Below are positions 35,201-59,700 of a stretch of DNA of 64,000 nt, in pieces. Location of the stretch: contig OZ005698.1 in NCBI GenBank assembly GCA_963930775.1, forward strand, positions 6,640,501-6,704,500. Reading direction: 5' to 3'. The translations under genes were made by a program, and so were the position numbers. The DNA comes from Cliona cf. orientalis. Its lineage: Eukaryota > Porifera > Demospongiae > Clionaida > Clionaidae. The stretch's first letter is position 1, and every line of letters starts with the position of its first letter. Under the pieces are notes generated by a model, which was given only the letters and a program-made list of their open reading frames with translations, was not told the DNA's origin and searched no databases.

Positions 35201-36079
35201 ATTTTGCGCGCCACCTGGTCGCGAAGGATAATTTTCACGCTCTAATGGCGCGCCACCCAGCACTCGTAATTATTTTTTCATGGCGCGTTAATTAGATCGG
35301 ATACGGTACAATTAATTTTTAACTCTCGTGCAATTTTCTGGTAAAGGTCGTCACAAGCTCCACTATAGAACTGAATTGTGGCTAGCCAATCAATAATAAT
35401 AATTGATCAATTTTTGTGCAGCATAAAAGAAGATGATAATGAAGAAATTGGCACTATTGCTAATGATAATATAATTTCTAGTAATTGGACTCCACAGAGG
35501 CATTTCATTGGGTTAACGCCGGTTAACCGATCTTCCAGAGAGTGGGTACAAATCAAAGATAGAGTTCACCACACCCTTAAGGAAGCCAATATTATCAACA
35601 TACAACAAATTCATAATAAATGGCTATGGGATGTGTATGCACAATCGAGACTTCGTCTGAGTGCAAAGAATGGAGGGATTACTAACGTTAATGAAATGCT
35701 TCTCTTTCACGGTAGCAGACTTACTCGACCAGAACAGGTTTACAATTCTGAGAAAGGCTTCGACTTTCACCAAGGCCACTTGGGAGAAGGGACCTATTTT
35801 GCTGTCGATGCTCAGTACTCTGATCGTTATGCTTATGAGCCATACAGTGGAAGGCGGCAGTTTTTTCTTGCCATGGTGCTGACGGGTGAAAGTTATAGTT
35901 GTGGTGAAGATAGATCACTTAAGAAGCCACCATTGAAGGAGAGGAACACGATGTTTACAGATGAGCGTTATGACAGTGTTCACGGCAAAATTGGTGGATC
36001 GGATATCTATGTTGTCTATGAACACGATAAAGCCTATCCAGTATACTTGATAACATACAGTCTTCATTCACAACGATAG
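29218..36079 (+). CDS. Five-pass membrane protein with C-terminal PARP domain, copy C
   Basis: Nine exons: 29218-29346, 29652-29833, 33299-33457, 33863-33979, 34131-34206, 34359-34430, 34488-34540, 34641-34739, 35422-36079; 514 residues, open throughout with standard GT/AG sites. This is the best-supported model of the three. The five helices match A and B; the N-terminal glycosylation Asn is replaced by Asp, while CNQT in the outer loop is kept. Exon 3 has a short extra segment (SSFEFSDIETDD). The PARP domain has LFHGSRLT, GTYFAVDAQYSDRYAY and YPVYLITY (H-Y-L); about three residues are missing before the Gly-rich turn compared with A and B, close to the NAD-binding region. Intron 2 is 3.5 kb because it contains a foldback element. 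The predicted role is cytosolic-face mono-ADP-ribosylation; the membrane and partners are unknown. Confidence 0.83.
30677..32420. mobile_element. 1.7-kb foldback element in intron 2 of membrane-PARP C
   Basis: The termini are GATAAGACGGCCTAATGGCC and, on the other strand, AATAAGATGGCCTAATGGCC, continuing through GGCTTTATGGCCAAATGG. Inner segments also pair: GATCTGACACTGAA near 30850 and its complement near 32270. Blocks with AACTTAACGTCAGTAACATG-like sequence recur at 38.9-39.3 kb and 63.4-63.5 kb. A run of 28 G lies at 31931-31958. No transposase is seen. Confidence 0.75.
31931..31958. repeat. Poly-G tract of 28 bases
   Basis: The run is uninterrupted on the plus strand. It could form a G-quadruplex; its exact length is prone to assembly error. 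Confidence 0.9.
33105..33153. repeat. Short hairpin in intron 2 of copy C
   Basis: TCTGGTGGGCCAGCC and GGCTGGCCCACCAGA are perfect complements around a 19-base pyrimidine-rich loop. Confidence 0.85.
35082..35308. mobile_element. MITE in intron 8 of membrane-PARP C
   Basis: TACCATATCCAATCTAATTA at the left is mirrored by TAATTAGATCGGATACGGTA at the right, continuing with ACGCGCC/GGCGCGT. The interior repeats GCGCCACC-type motifs. A decayed relative may lie near 5960-6030. Confidence 0.8.
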
Positions 36080-36810
36080 GTGTGAAGTGTTGATCTCTAG
36101 CTAATTAAGATGACCAAATGCAAATTGCATTAATGAATTGTAGTGAACATTAATATAACAATCATTTGTAGCAAATCTACAACAGAATGTTGTTGCTATG
36201 TAGATATTCAAGTTTGGTGCATTAAAGTTATAATTCATGTAACTTGGAGTGGTGATATTATTGTTTTTGTAGTTTGTGCTATTATAGTACATTGATTAAG
36301 GTTAATTGCAGCCAGACTATGGCGATCTTTACCGCATGCACATTCAACTCTATAGCTATAGGCGAAAATTAATACAAGTTTCTGCAGTATACTTAATTTT
36401 ACACAGGTTGGCTTTATGAAACTTTTATCCAGCAAAAAAATTAATTTCTATGAAGACATAAGGTATAAGGGGTGCACTTGCATGCCGGTCAAGTTTTTAA
36501 TCACTATAATGATATTATATCTTACATGCCAAGCTAATTATGCGTACTATAAGGTCATCTGGATAATCAATCAGAACTCAACCGCATAGATCATTACAAG
36601 AAATAACTCAATCTGAATATTATAATCATTGCAATAGAGTAACTATAAAAATCATCCCAGCACAAGGCTCAGTAGCACAGCAAGTACGTACATGTATAGT
36701 GAATATTATTATACTTATGGTATACTATGCCATCAATAATAATAATTAACACACCAACAACCTAAAGTGTTGAATTTGAGAGAGTCTAATAATATTATTT
36801 ATGGCTGTGA
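36080..36810. other. Intergenic between membrane-PARP C and Elongin B
   Basis: The two genes converge here, so this holds both 3' ends. The sequence is AT-rich and contains no recognisable gene. Confidence 0.5.
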
Positions 36811-37677
36811 CTACTCAGCAGTATGGCCACTGGTAGCTCCAGAGCCATCCTGACCCTTCATCACATCAGGAAGTTCTGGAGGATTGGAGTATGGAGTGAT
36901 TATGCCCTCCTCAAATTCACCTTCACCTGTGAACGGGTGAGCAAAAGAAATAGAAAGGGGGGGGGGGGGGAAGGGGGGGAAGGGGGAGAGGGGGAAAGAG
37001 AGAGAGAGATAATGATTACATACAAGGTATGATGATCTTTACCATAAAATGATAATAATATTATTATTATTATTGGCAAAAATTATATAGCTAATATTGT
37101 TGACATACAGTTAGTTCGATTGCGCATTGACTCTAGCCCATCCACAATAAACAGCTGAGTCATCACAGTAGAGTCACAAATTTAGTGTAAGAAGCTCAAT
37201 CTTAGCTTCAGCTAGTATAAGCACCAAGTCGCGGGAGGAGGGCAAAAAAAGCGTACAGTTGTTTGCGGCACCCCTGGTTTTCTTGGGGTACATGTAGTTG
37301 ACACATGCACATACCAGGCCCTTCTCCTCCCCCTCAAAGGGCCTGGGTACGAGGCTAGCTCCCAGTGGGACCAGGACACTGGAGTAAACCACATGCAAGC
37401 TTCGGGATTGCCTTACTCACAACCACCTACCTAATTTATACGCCAGTCCAATTGTTGCAGGGTCCTGAGCTTTGGCGTTCTGAGATCTGTACCCACAGTC
37501 CCCGAGGGTTTTATTGTCTTCCAGGATGTCTTTGTTGCTTGGGTTGTAGAGTTTCAAGTCTTCCTTTGGCTTCTTGACAATGCCCTCCAACATAGTCTTG
37601 AGCTGTGAGACAGTAGTCTCCTCAGTGGCATCCAAGAATACCGTGGTCTTCTCGCGTCTGATCATCAGAAACACGTC
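36811..37677 (-). CDS. ELOB: Elongin B (VHL/SOCS-box ubiquitin ligase adaptor)
   Basis: The coding exons are 37677-37431 and 36926-36811 on the minus strand. The first begins right at a splice acceptor with GAC GTG TTT CTG (DVFLMIRREKTT), exactly where the family begins after Met, so the start codon sits in an upstream exon. ATG at 38050-38048, followed by GTATTA, is a weak candidate. The ubiquitin-like fold is evident: TVSQLKTMLEGIVKKP, LYNPSNKDILEDNKTLGDCG and AQDPATIGLAYKLG. The second exon gives SNPPELPDVMKGQDG near the C-terminus, matching the family tail. The total is about 121 residues, near the usual 118. Elongin B pairs with Elongin C in Cullin-2/5 ligases and in the elongin elongation factor. 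The intron joins in phase 1. Confidence 0.93.
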
Positions 37678-38572
37678 CTACATGTACATCAGTCAATAAT
37701 AATTATAGTACTATAATAAAAAGCCTAACTGTAATGGCATCTTATTTTCAACATACCGTAGTTAATCGAATACAATGCATGATCCAATTTAACGCAATAA
37801 ATTAGCATTTTATGAATTCTCATAATGTATATAATATATGGAACAATTGACGACCTTTACCAGAAAAACGCGCGTTTTTCAAAATTGAAATTATTTTTTT
37901 CCATGTGTAGTATTAGATTAAGTACGGTAATATTATAAATCAGGTATGTAGCAGCTAGCTACCGTAGGATTGGTATGTTATGCGGCGTTAAATTTATGTG
38001 ATTTCGTAGTTAAAAGTATTATGCAATTTTTATTTATGCGATAATACCATGAGCCAGACTCCACCCTCGAGGGTGGGATCTGAGAACGAGACTATCCACT
38101 CTAGTACAGGAAAGAGCTATCAGCCCTTAGTAGAGGTGATTAACGCTGAAAATACTCACCAGTAGTCCATAAATATGCCGGGAAGTGTACTTCTCTCTGG
38201 CTCTTTCCAGACTCAAACTGTTGTACCGTTCGGCCAAACAGACTGTACTGAGCACTTACTAGCAGATCGATTGCGTGTGCAATACGACCACGTGTACGCG
38301 GCGCGCGCCTCGACCGGCCGCCCTATTGCGCAATGTATGTAATGTGCATGTTTATTTTGCGTTTTTTAATTGTGCGATTTCGCTAAAATTCGCATGATCG
38401 CATAACTAAAAATACCGCATAACGTACCAATCCTACGGTAGCTTGGTAACAGACACACACACTCGCACGCACACACACAGTGACACACAACAGATACCGT
38501 ATGCCTCGCGCATGTGCCGATGGTTAATGAAAGTACTGGCATATGGAACCATAGCACAACAGCTTTAAATAT
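37678..38572. other. Elongin B 5' region
   Basis: This should contain the first, nearly non-coding Elongin B exon and its promoter. A GC-rich stretch with GTACGCGGCGCGCGCC lies near 38293-38308. A minus-strand donor-like GTGAGT lies near 38153-38158, but the ATG before it gives the wrong phase. No other gene is seen. Confidence 0.4.
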
Positions 38573-39619
38573 AGGCAGTCTCTATTCAGTGGACTGGACC
38601 ACTGGACTGGACTACTGGACTGGAATACTGGACTCACCTTTGACCCCAAAAATAGCATACAAAAGGCTTCATTTAGCCCCCTATAGCTTGGTGGGGCAAA
38701 TGGGGCTATAGAATAAGATGGCCTAATGGCCTTGTGGCTTTATGGCCAAATGGCTAAGCAAGTAATTTATCTCCGTTTAAGGTGGGATAGCATGTCCACA
38801 GGTCTCTTGCTGGGAATGATCTGACACTGAATGAATATTAAACTATCTGATCAATAAAAAGAAATTATAGCATAGACACACATGCACTCGTTTGATCATG
38901 TTGGTGCAATTACGATTCTTCCGAGATAAGTAGTCCCCATAACAACAGTACACGACAGTCAAGTCCAACTTAACGTCAGTAACATGTTTGTGTCCACATG
39001 ACAGGGTAACTCCATTAATTTAGCTACACAGCTACGATTATCGTACAATAATAATTAATATTAGCTACCATGTGTTATGAGTAAATGACATCTTCTTATC
39101 AATTTTGTGTCACTCTGAGTGTAGTGTCATACTATAGTACTATTAGTGTCATGTATTCAAAACGATACAAGTATGTTTCTGACGTTAAGTTGGACTCGAC
39201 TGTCATGCACCTGAACTAGTCTGGGGTATATACCAGCCTGCGAAGGGGCTGGTACCCCAGAGTACACCTGGACAGGATACCGTTGTTATGGGGACTATTT
39301 ATCTCGGAAGAATCTAGCTAATTGCACCAGCTCAGCATGATTAAATGAGTGCATGTGTACCTATTCTTTTCATTGATCAGTTAATATTCATTCAGTGTCA
39401 GATCATTCCCAGCAAGAGACCTGGGGACATGCTATCCCACCTCAAATGGATGCTTGCTTAGCCATTTCAAAGGCCATTAGGCCATCTTATTCTATAACCC
39501 CACTCGCCCCACCAAGCTATAGGAAGTTTTTTGTACGCTATTTTTGGGGTCAAAGGCGAGTCCAGTATTCCAGTCCAGTAGTCCAGTCCAGTGGTCCAGT
39601 CCACTGAATAGAGACTGCC
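38573..39619. mobile_element. Foldback element with (GGACT)n arms, second copy
   Basis: GGCAGTCTCTATTCAGTGGA begins the left arm and its complement ends the right arm. Each arm has several ACTGGACTGG units, then CCCCAAAAATAGC and a GATGGCCTAATGGCC segment also found in the copy C intron element. The whole 1.05 kb is close to a palindrome with diverged centre. Confidence 0.8.
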
Positions 39620-39726
39620 TTAAATATATCAGTGTTGGAAAAGTATGAATGTTGGCTGCTCAAACATACAAACTTGAAGGGGGGATTCCCCTCTTGGCCC
39701 TGATATGGCCACAGCAGCAGTTAATA

Positions 39727-39912
39727 CTGTAAATCGCGAGTATTTCGTGTCAAATATATTTCATGCGATAATTTTTCGCGCTAAATAATTTTCGTATAAA
39801 CGACTCAGTACTGCATTGTCGTTAATATTGCACATGTATTTCGTGCGTTTAATTTTCGCATAAGCCAGGCTGTCCGAAAATATTTTAATAACGAAATATT
39901 CGCGATTTACGG
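39727..39912. mobile_element. TA-flanked MITE
   Basis: CTGTAAATCGCGAGTATTTC and the complement of AACGAAATATTCGCGATTTA face each other with TA on both outer sides. The interior has further TTTCGTGCG and TTTTCGCG repeats. It is non-coding. Confidence 0.82.
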
Positions 39913-41493
39913 TATGAGAAATAATAATTATAGCAAACAAGTATGTTTAATGTCACAATCATGGGATAATGTGGCTAGCATGCATGATCATGTATTTACA
40001 TGCTCACACATTAGTACCGTGCACATGCGCAAATAGAAGCGGTTGCAGAGGCCACACCCCTCCAACTAAGTGTGCAATGGCGACGTTCTCGCTCGTTACC
40101 GGACTACTGACAGGTATGACAAAGAACAGACTTTGCCTCTCGCTTCGCTCGAGGCTCCAGCACCAGCGCCTGCTTAGCAAGCCGGCCTCTCGAAACGCGC
40201 GGCGCTTTTGCGCCGATCGTTCGATCGACAAAATGCGTCTCTAGCTGTAGCTATGGCCCGAGGCATTAAGGCCACTCTTCTTTGTGCACATGGCCCTACA
40301 GTTCTGACCAATCCTGAGCCTTGTAGTGCGGACTCTCGCGTATCCATGCCCTCATGTAATGACACGGACTATATAAGAAAATTGTCGCTCTGAAAAATAT
40401 TTTTTGTTGTATATATATAATGAGATGTGAGTCTGGAGTAACTCAGCTGATGATGTGGTTCATCACACAAGGTGCTAAACCAATTGCAGGCTGCTAGTCC
40501 ACCCACAGCAGGTGCACCAGGTTTGCTCCTGACCAATCAGATTGCCCCACATCAGGCTTGCTGCACTGCACTGACTAGTGGCCATTTGCTAAATCTACCC
40601 TAACTATATACAAATTATGTAGGGTTAGACTGGTAACTGATAGCTAGGCAAAGATATAAATTAACTTAATAGCCTTGTGAGTACCATACCTAAATATAAG
40701 GAAAAAGGGGTGTGGTGATTTTTCATATAGCAAAGTTGGTTATCAAACGTAATCTCAAAACGTGTCAGGGTCCAGTTACATTTATAAGTGTACGCCACCA
40801 GTAAAGCATTACTAAGCAAATATCAAACTATGCTGTTGGACGTGACAAGAATTGATCGCTCTGTATGCAAAGATTTACAGATCCCACTCTCCTTTGATTG
40901 AGGGGTGTGGCTTGCAACTACATCATACGCTGTTTCACAAACTTGAAACCCATAATTTCCAGAGATCCCCCCCCCCCCCCCCACCAAGAATACACAATTT
41001 ATTTCGTTTTTACTCCAAAATCTGTACTTGGATCATAAGCATAAACAATAATAGCGAAAGCGTGACTAGCCCCTAACTCGTAGCTTCGTTTTAGGCCAGC
41101 AAAACATGGCTCAAGTATTTTATGAATATGCAAACACATGAAGTGATTCTAATTAACGAGCACTCGCCATTTCCCTCCCTTACACTTGAGAATCTAAAAA
41201 CGCTCATGCCACTGAAAGTACAACACAGCTTACCATTGTCGCGAAGTTTCTTAACACCAGATGGACACGAATCACCAAAAAGGACAGAAGTGAGAAGCCA
41301 AATCGAGAATCACCTAATATCAAAATTTCCTTTGGGGTGTGACGGTTTCGTATAATTGGAAGAGCACGTTTTGGCGGCAAACAGCGTCATGCATGGCAGT
41401 TGCGCATGTGTACGTGTACGTACGTACATGTACGTGTACGTGTACGTGTACGTTTAAATTTGTAATAGGTGTGGACTGCTTTGAACTTCAAAC
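39913..41493. other. Intergenic upstream of the citron-type kinase
   Basis: A CpG-rich patch near 40020-40250 contains ATG GCG ACG TTC TCG at 40078 with about 55 codons and a splice-donor-like GTATGAC. I cannot identify a product; it may be an unrecognised first exon or chance. A TACGTG-type repeat (41407-41452) lies just before the kinase start. Confidence 0.4.
41407..41452. repeat. GTACGT-type simple repeat before the kinase start
   Basis: Alternating GTGTACGTGTACGT units end about 40 bases upstream of the ATG. Their position allows a promoter role, but the same ACGT/CATG simple repeats occur widely in the gene's introns. Confidence 0.7.
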
Positions 41494-54213
<12,720 letters not shown>

Positions 54214-54633
54214 CTAGATCTACATGTACATGTACCCAGCTATAGCCATGAGCTATAGACTGAGGTGACTTAAATCTTTTATGCCATGCAGTGTTATTCC
54301 AGGATCTCCGCTGTTAATAAAAAAAATTAATCACTTCTTTAGGAGCACATTATTGCTGTATGAATATTAACTTTATGTAACGCAACCTCTATAGCTAACC
54401 TGTAACCTTTCATGCAGTGGCACGGACATGACATTAATTTAATGTATCGTCAATGTACAACGTGTTTGCTGGGATTAGCTATAGGTTTGCCTGCAGGCAA
54501 TGGGATGGTTGCCTCTTAGGTTTGGGATTGGTATGCATAATATTATAATAATATTATTATAGTAGACTGAATTTCGTCATGGTGAGGTGTGTACCCCTGG
54601 CGGCCCATAAGAGTGAATTGAAAGTTTACCCCC
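54214..54633. other. Kinase 3' region
   Basis: This holds the 3' UTR with the AATAAA signal at 54316 and then AT-rich spacer. No CNH-coding exon was seen here. Confidence 0.5.
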
Positions 54634-54635
54634 TA

Positions 54636-55208
54636 CAGTCGAGCCTCCGAACAAAGGACACTTTGGGAACGGGCCTCTTGTCCTTTGCTCGGAGGTTGTC
54701 CCTATCTCGGAGGTTCATGATTTTTCAACCCATTTTGATTGTATTATCCTTATTAACAAGTTAATAAATGCACTGAAATGCATGATAAGAGCAGTAGAGA
54801 TGATAATCAAGTGGTTGATATGTTCTGTTTTCAGTATCAACATAGCACGGGCTGAATTTTTTTTGTTTCTGTAGTACTGGCTACTCCAAAATCGTTATCT
54901 GGATTCAAGGCTAATAATTATCGCGCATGCGGCATAATATCGCGACCGTCTAGATTGCGGCAAAGTTGGGCGTGGCATCATTAATTTAAGGGCGTGGTTT
55001 CCGGGTGTCCGCTATTTAGAGGCAGTTTTGCATTGAAAAGTCACGTTGGGAGCTTGGATCTTGTCCGCTGTCCGGAATCGAGAAGCGTCCGCTTCTCGGA
55101 GGTTGCTAATGTACTATAACTATACTAAATTCAATCGGTAACACGGCACTTGTCCGCTGTAGAGAGGTTGTCCGCTTCTCGGAGGGTCCGTTATCAGAGG
55201 CTCGACTG
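54636..55208. mobile_element. Pogo/Tigger-like MITE with TA duplication
   Basis: CAGTCGAGCCTC at the left and GAGGCTCGACTG at the right are exact inverted ends bordered by TA on both sides. The inside repeats phrases such as CGGAGGTTGTCC and GCTTCTCGGAGG in both orientations. The CAG start, CCTC terminus and TA target resemble pogo/Tigger elements. There is no transposase. Confidence 0.85.
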
Positions 55209-55210
55209 TA

Positions 55211-56638
55211 TATACCTAAACTAGACTACCATGAAGCTCCACACTAGCTAGGAATCAGACTGAAGTACAATTAAGGTTGCATGTGTCCCAAAATGAAACT
55301 ACCAATAATTATAGTGATGTTATGCATGAGCATTGTGGTTGTAAACTACTCCACAGTATATACAATAGTAGCGGAATTAATTTATAGTATACTCAGCTCT
55401 TTGATTATTTCAACTGTAAACATCCAGAATGATCATGAAGTCCACATACAGCTATTGGGCATCAGATCTAGATTACATAATATCTTTAGACAGGTTTCCC
55501 TTTATACACTTAGCTACAATATTATTATGTAGCTGACACCATAATAGGTATACGTACGTCCTAGATCCTTGAGTACAATCATGCATTAGATTATTATTGA
55601 GTACTACAATGTTGATATCACTGTTATCTCATGATTATTCAAGTTTAAAGTTCAAATTGTGATGAATGTACAAACAACTAAGTCTTCAATCTGTGTTGTT
55701 ATAGTATTGGCCTTGTTATACTTATTCAAGCATATAATAATATTATTATTTATTATAAGCATCAGATATACTGATGCAAGAGTAGTTACTGTATCGATAA
55801 GAATATCCTATCACAGATCAACAGGATATCGATAATATTATTATAATCATTAATTTTGGGATTACAGCTAGTATTAGGTCATTGCATAATAATAAAATTA
55901 ATACTTCTCGATCAAATTAATATAAAATCTGCCATTATTAATGCATGCTGGCTTCAAGGGCCTTTCTATGCAGATGATTCAAGCAGTGCAAATTCAACTG
56001 ATGTGACAGTCTTGCATGGGTAAAAGAGCAATGCATGGCCACATGGTATGTGGGGACAAAAAAATTTAATATTAGCCTTGTGCCAATCCCTATTCCCACC
56101 TGTAACATTAAAAAGGTGGGAATAGGGATGGGCATGAGGCTTAAAAAACTAGCATCAATAATCACGGCCAGTGCAATATCATGCATGAGTAGATTACAAT
56201 TGTACTTGTATCACTACTAGCTATAATCCATGGCCATGATGCATGTTACTGGAATTTTGGTTGCTTTGTGAAATTAAGTCCTCTCGCTATAACCTATGTT
56301 TAAATTCGACTTTGATTCATTACTAATCTTATAATTAATTTTTTATTAATTGCCGTCTAATAACTGCTATGATTTCGCAGCTTTGTTCGTTGACATTAAG
56401 AGAGCCGATTTGTTTTATTTGGGACTGCTACACACAAAGAAGGTTCAACTCAGGGAAGGTATGTATCGGTTATAATATACTTTAACAGATGCATGTTGTG
56501 CATCATGCACTCAAAAGTTGTTTTCATAAAGGAACTATAGCAGCAATCATATCATGAACTTTCATGTACTCAATCCAAAAAAACAATTTTTAGCATGGGT
56601 ACAAAGTTCATGCTTATCGAATTACGTAATAGCTAGTC
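55211..56638. other. Intergenic upstream of the class C receptor
   Basis: The region is strongly AT-rich. A near-perfect hairpin at 56075-56140 pairs CCAATCCCTATTCCCACC with GGTGGGAATAGGGATGGG. Short hydrophobic frames are composition artefacts. Confidence 0.5.
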
Positions 56639-56646
56639 TATAAAAG
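56639..56646 (+). promoter_or_regulatory. TATA box of the class C receptor gene
   Basis: TATAAAAG lies 89 bases before the start codon, which allows a transcription start near 56670 and a short leader. It is the clearest TATA box next to a gene in the window. Confidence 0.6.
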
Positions 56647-56727
56647 CAGAATAGTTTCTACTAGCTTGCAGTAACCGGTGTGAGGGATTGATTTAGCAGT
56701 TAGCTTAATCCACTATAGACTTTCAGA

Positions 56728-59700
56728 ATGAGGTTCTTGGTGATTCTGTTGGTCAGTTTGTGCTACAGTGAAATTACGATTGCTGCAAAGAAGGATCTGC
56801 ACTTTTCTTTCATCACTGCTCTCAGTGGAGGTTCCACATCATCTGGAGGTATCCCCATCATCGACTATGCTCTAGAACAAATCAACAATGACTCAAGAGT
56901 GCTTCCAGAGTATAATTTACAATATACAACTGTCCTTGATTCCGAGGTAAATAATTAAAACATAATGTTCCGCATGCTATAGGATACTAAGTTTTGCTTT
57001 TTGTGCAGTGCAAAAGCATCTCTGCTCTTGAGAGCTTCCTGCAGCATTTTGATAATGCTACTGAGCCGACTTATGTCTCCGTGATGTGCTGTGGATGTTC
57101 TTCTGCAACGATTCCCGTCGCTGAAATCAGCCACCACTGGAACGTACCACATGTATGATACGTCTATTAATTAGAGTAGCTATAGCAACCTTTGATTTGC
57201 TTGCCATTAATATCATCTTATTGCAATTTTTAGATCTCTTTTGCATCAAGTTCACCGGCTTTGAACAACCGAAAGAGGTTCAAGACGTTCTTTCGCACCC
57301 TCCCCTGCTACGTGTATGTTCCTCCGACAGTTGCTACCATCATGCAAGAGTTTGGCTGGACACAGATGGCCATTATCACACAGGATGAGAGCCCATTCAA
57401 TACTGTATGCCAAGGCATTGCAATAATACAAACTTATGCATATTTGCGAGACTAAATTAAATTGTGCATGCAGTACCAATTTTAGTAGTGCAATGGTAAA
57501 ATGCAAGATTGACATAATCGAATGTGAAAGAGCATAGCTACCGGCGAATGCACAAAACAGTTAGCTACTACATGAATGTACGGAGTTCCCTGATTCTCTT
57601 CAATTTTTTTTTGTCTGGAGTGTAATATAAATCATATCACTTTCAATTTGTGCTTATTTCTGTCTCTAGAGAGTGCATGTAAACTAAATGGGATTGTTCC
57701 TAAAATAATATTATTAATGTGACGCTTTTGGCAATAATAAATATTATTCTTCTTGTAGGCCACTGAAGGAATACAACGGATATTTGACGATCAGGGATGG
57801 AAGCTTGACCAAACCTCTGTTATTGACCCAACTTCACAAAACATTGACTATAAGCAACTGTTGAATTGGGTAAGAATTATCCTAACTTTTACCATGCCAA
57901 ATTAACCTGCGTTATTACTGCACTACAGGAGGGAGATTATCGTATCATCATGATCAACACATTTGAAATTCATGCCTACCATATCATTTGTGAGGTTGGT
58001 AGATCTAGCTACCTAATGCACAAGCTGTTCACAATTGCATGCAAATTATTCATAATATTATTATATTTTTAATGATCTTCCATCTGTTAATTAATAGGCT
58101 TATCAAAAGTATGGACAGCGGCTCATTGATCAAAGGATTGTGCTGATTCTCCACGGACGCTACATGAAGGATTGGTGGGAAACGGCCTACACCAAAGTCG
58201 CCAGTAATTGTACGAGGGAGCAGGTCATGAGAGCTTTGAACAAAACACTGGCCATAACTCCAGAGACCTACGCCCTCATGGAAAATTCTTCTGCTGTATC
58301 TTACTCTGGACTGGTAAGGCATTCATCTCCACTCTAGGCTCCAAAACCTAGGAGAGATATAGCTAACACTAGTAATTTGTTATAGAGGTCCAGCCTATCC
58401 ATATACCCAGGCTCAGCTTTCCATAACATATCAACCATAAAGTGATCATGAGTTTTGAGGGAGTACCTGGGTATGAGGCTATACAGTACTGTGCATGACA
58501 ATCTTCCACACCATGCAGACTCCGGCAGAATTTGGACGAAAATACAGGGAATTGATCAAAGACCCTCGCTATCAGAACTACACTCCACTCAATTTCTATG
58601 GGAATGCCTATGACGCCATGTGGGTCATTGCTTACGGCCTACACAAAGTAGACATGTGGGCACAAAATGGTACAACTGACAGTGATTGTGAGAGCAACTA
58701 TCCTGGACAGCTTGTTAGACTGAGCAACTTTAACTACACCAATCGCAGGATGTCTTGCTACATGCGCAAGGCCTTTCATGCTGTAGACATTGTTGGAATC
58801 ACGGTCAGTTGCTATACCTGCACAGTAACTTACTACTATTCTGATCCAAGGGCTAGCTTAACCTAACTACGTATACAGGACATTAATTTTTGCACAGCTG
58901 CATTTTAAGTGATATCAAATCTGCAGGGACCAATTAGATTCAAACCAGATGGTGCTAGACCAGAAAATGTCATGAGGCTGTTGCAGCACAGAATCAAGAA
59001 GCAAGGGTGTAAGCTAACGTTGATGTTACAATAATTGTTGTGATTGTGGTTTGTGAATGTAGCTAACTATCAAGTGAACAGGCCTGCTGTAGCAAGGGTA
59101 ATCAACGAGGACAATTATAACACGGGAGTTGTTCGTTACGTCAACAACGGCTCTATTGTTTTCGGAGAAGGAGAAAGCTATAGCACAATCTGGCCAGGTA
59201 CTAAAATACAACAGTGACTGGTACTGCATGTATGATAGCGCATGCATGTACATTACTCCTGTGGTCAACAATGAAACCAGTCAGACTCGTTTTCAAGCTC
59301 ATGTAGCATCCTATCGAACTGGTTTGCCCACAATGCATAATACATCTACTATCTACATGATACCTCGTTCTTATGTGGCATATCTTACGGTTGATTTGAT
59401 TTGTATCTTAGGACTTCAGTGTAATTATAAATACCTCGCTTAGAAGATAAACACAGTATGATAATATTCCCAACTCAGCCACCTTTAAGTTAACAAAAAT
59501 ACACCCACGGTAATCAGCCTGTGATAACTATCTATGTTTCTGTAAACTTTGCTACTTTGACCTCCTGTAATCATTAATAATTCGTTGTTGCTTACATGAT
59601 GTGAGAAAAACAACTGTTGTGTTTATTACAGCCAGATAGCTCCCAATATTTGTAATCATCGCGCTGTGGATTAGATCACAAAAAAATTTTATTACATAGT

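Noticed and set aside
36823-37032. 69-codon plus-strand frame
   Set aside because: It is antisense to the last Elongin B exon and ends in a poly-G/GA tract.
39969-40393. Two overlapping plus-strand frames in a CpG-rich patch
   Set aside because: No recognisable product and no confident splice partner; kept only as a note in the intergenic entry.
55281-55532. 83-codon hydrophobic plus-strand frame
   Set aside because: Composition artefact of AT-rich DNA, without splice sites or similarity to known proteins.
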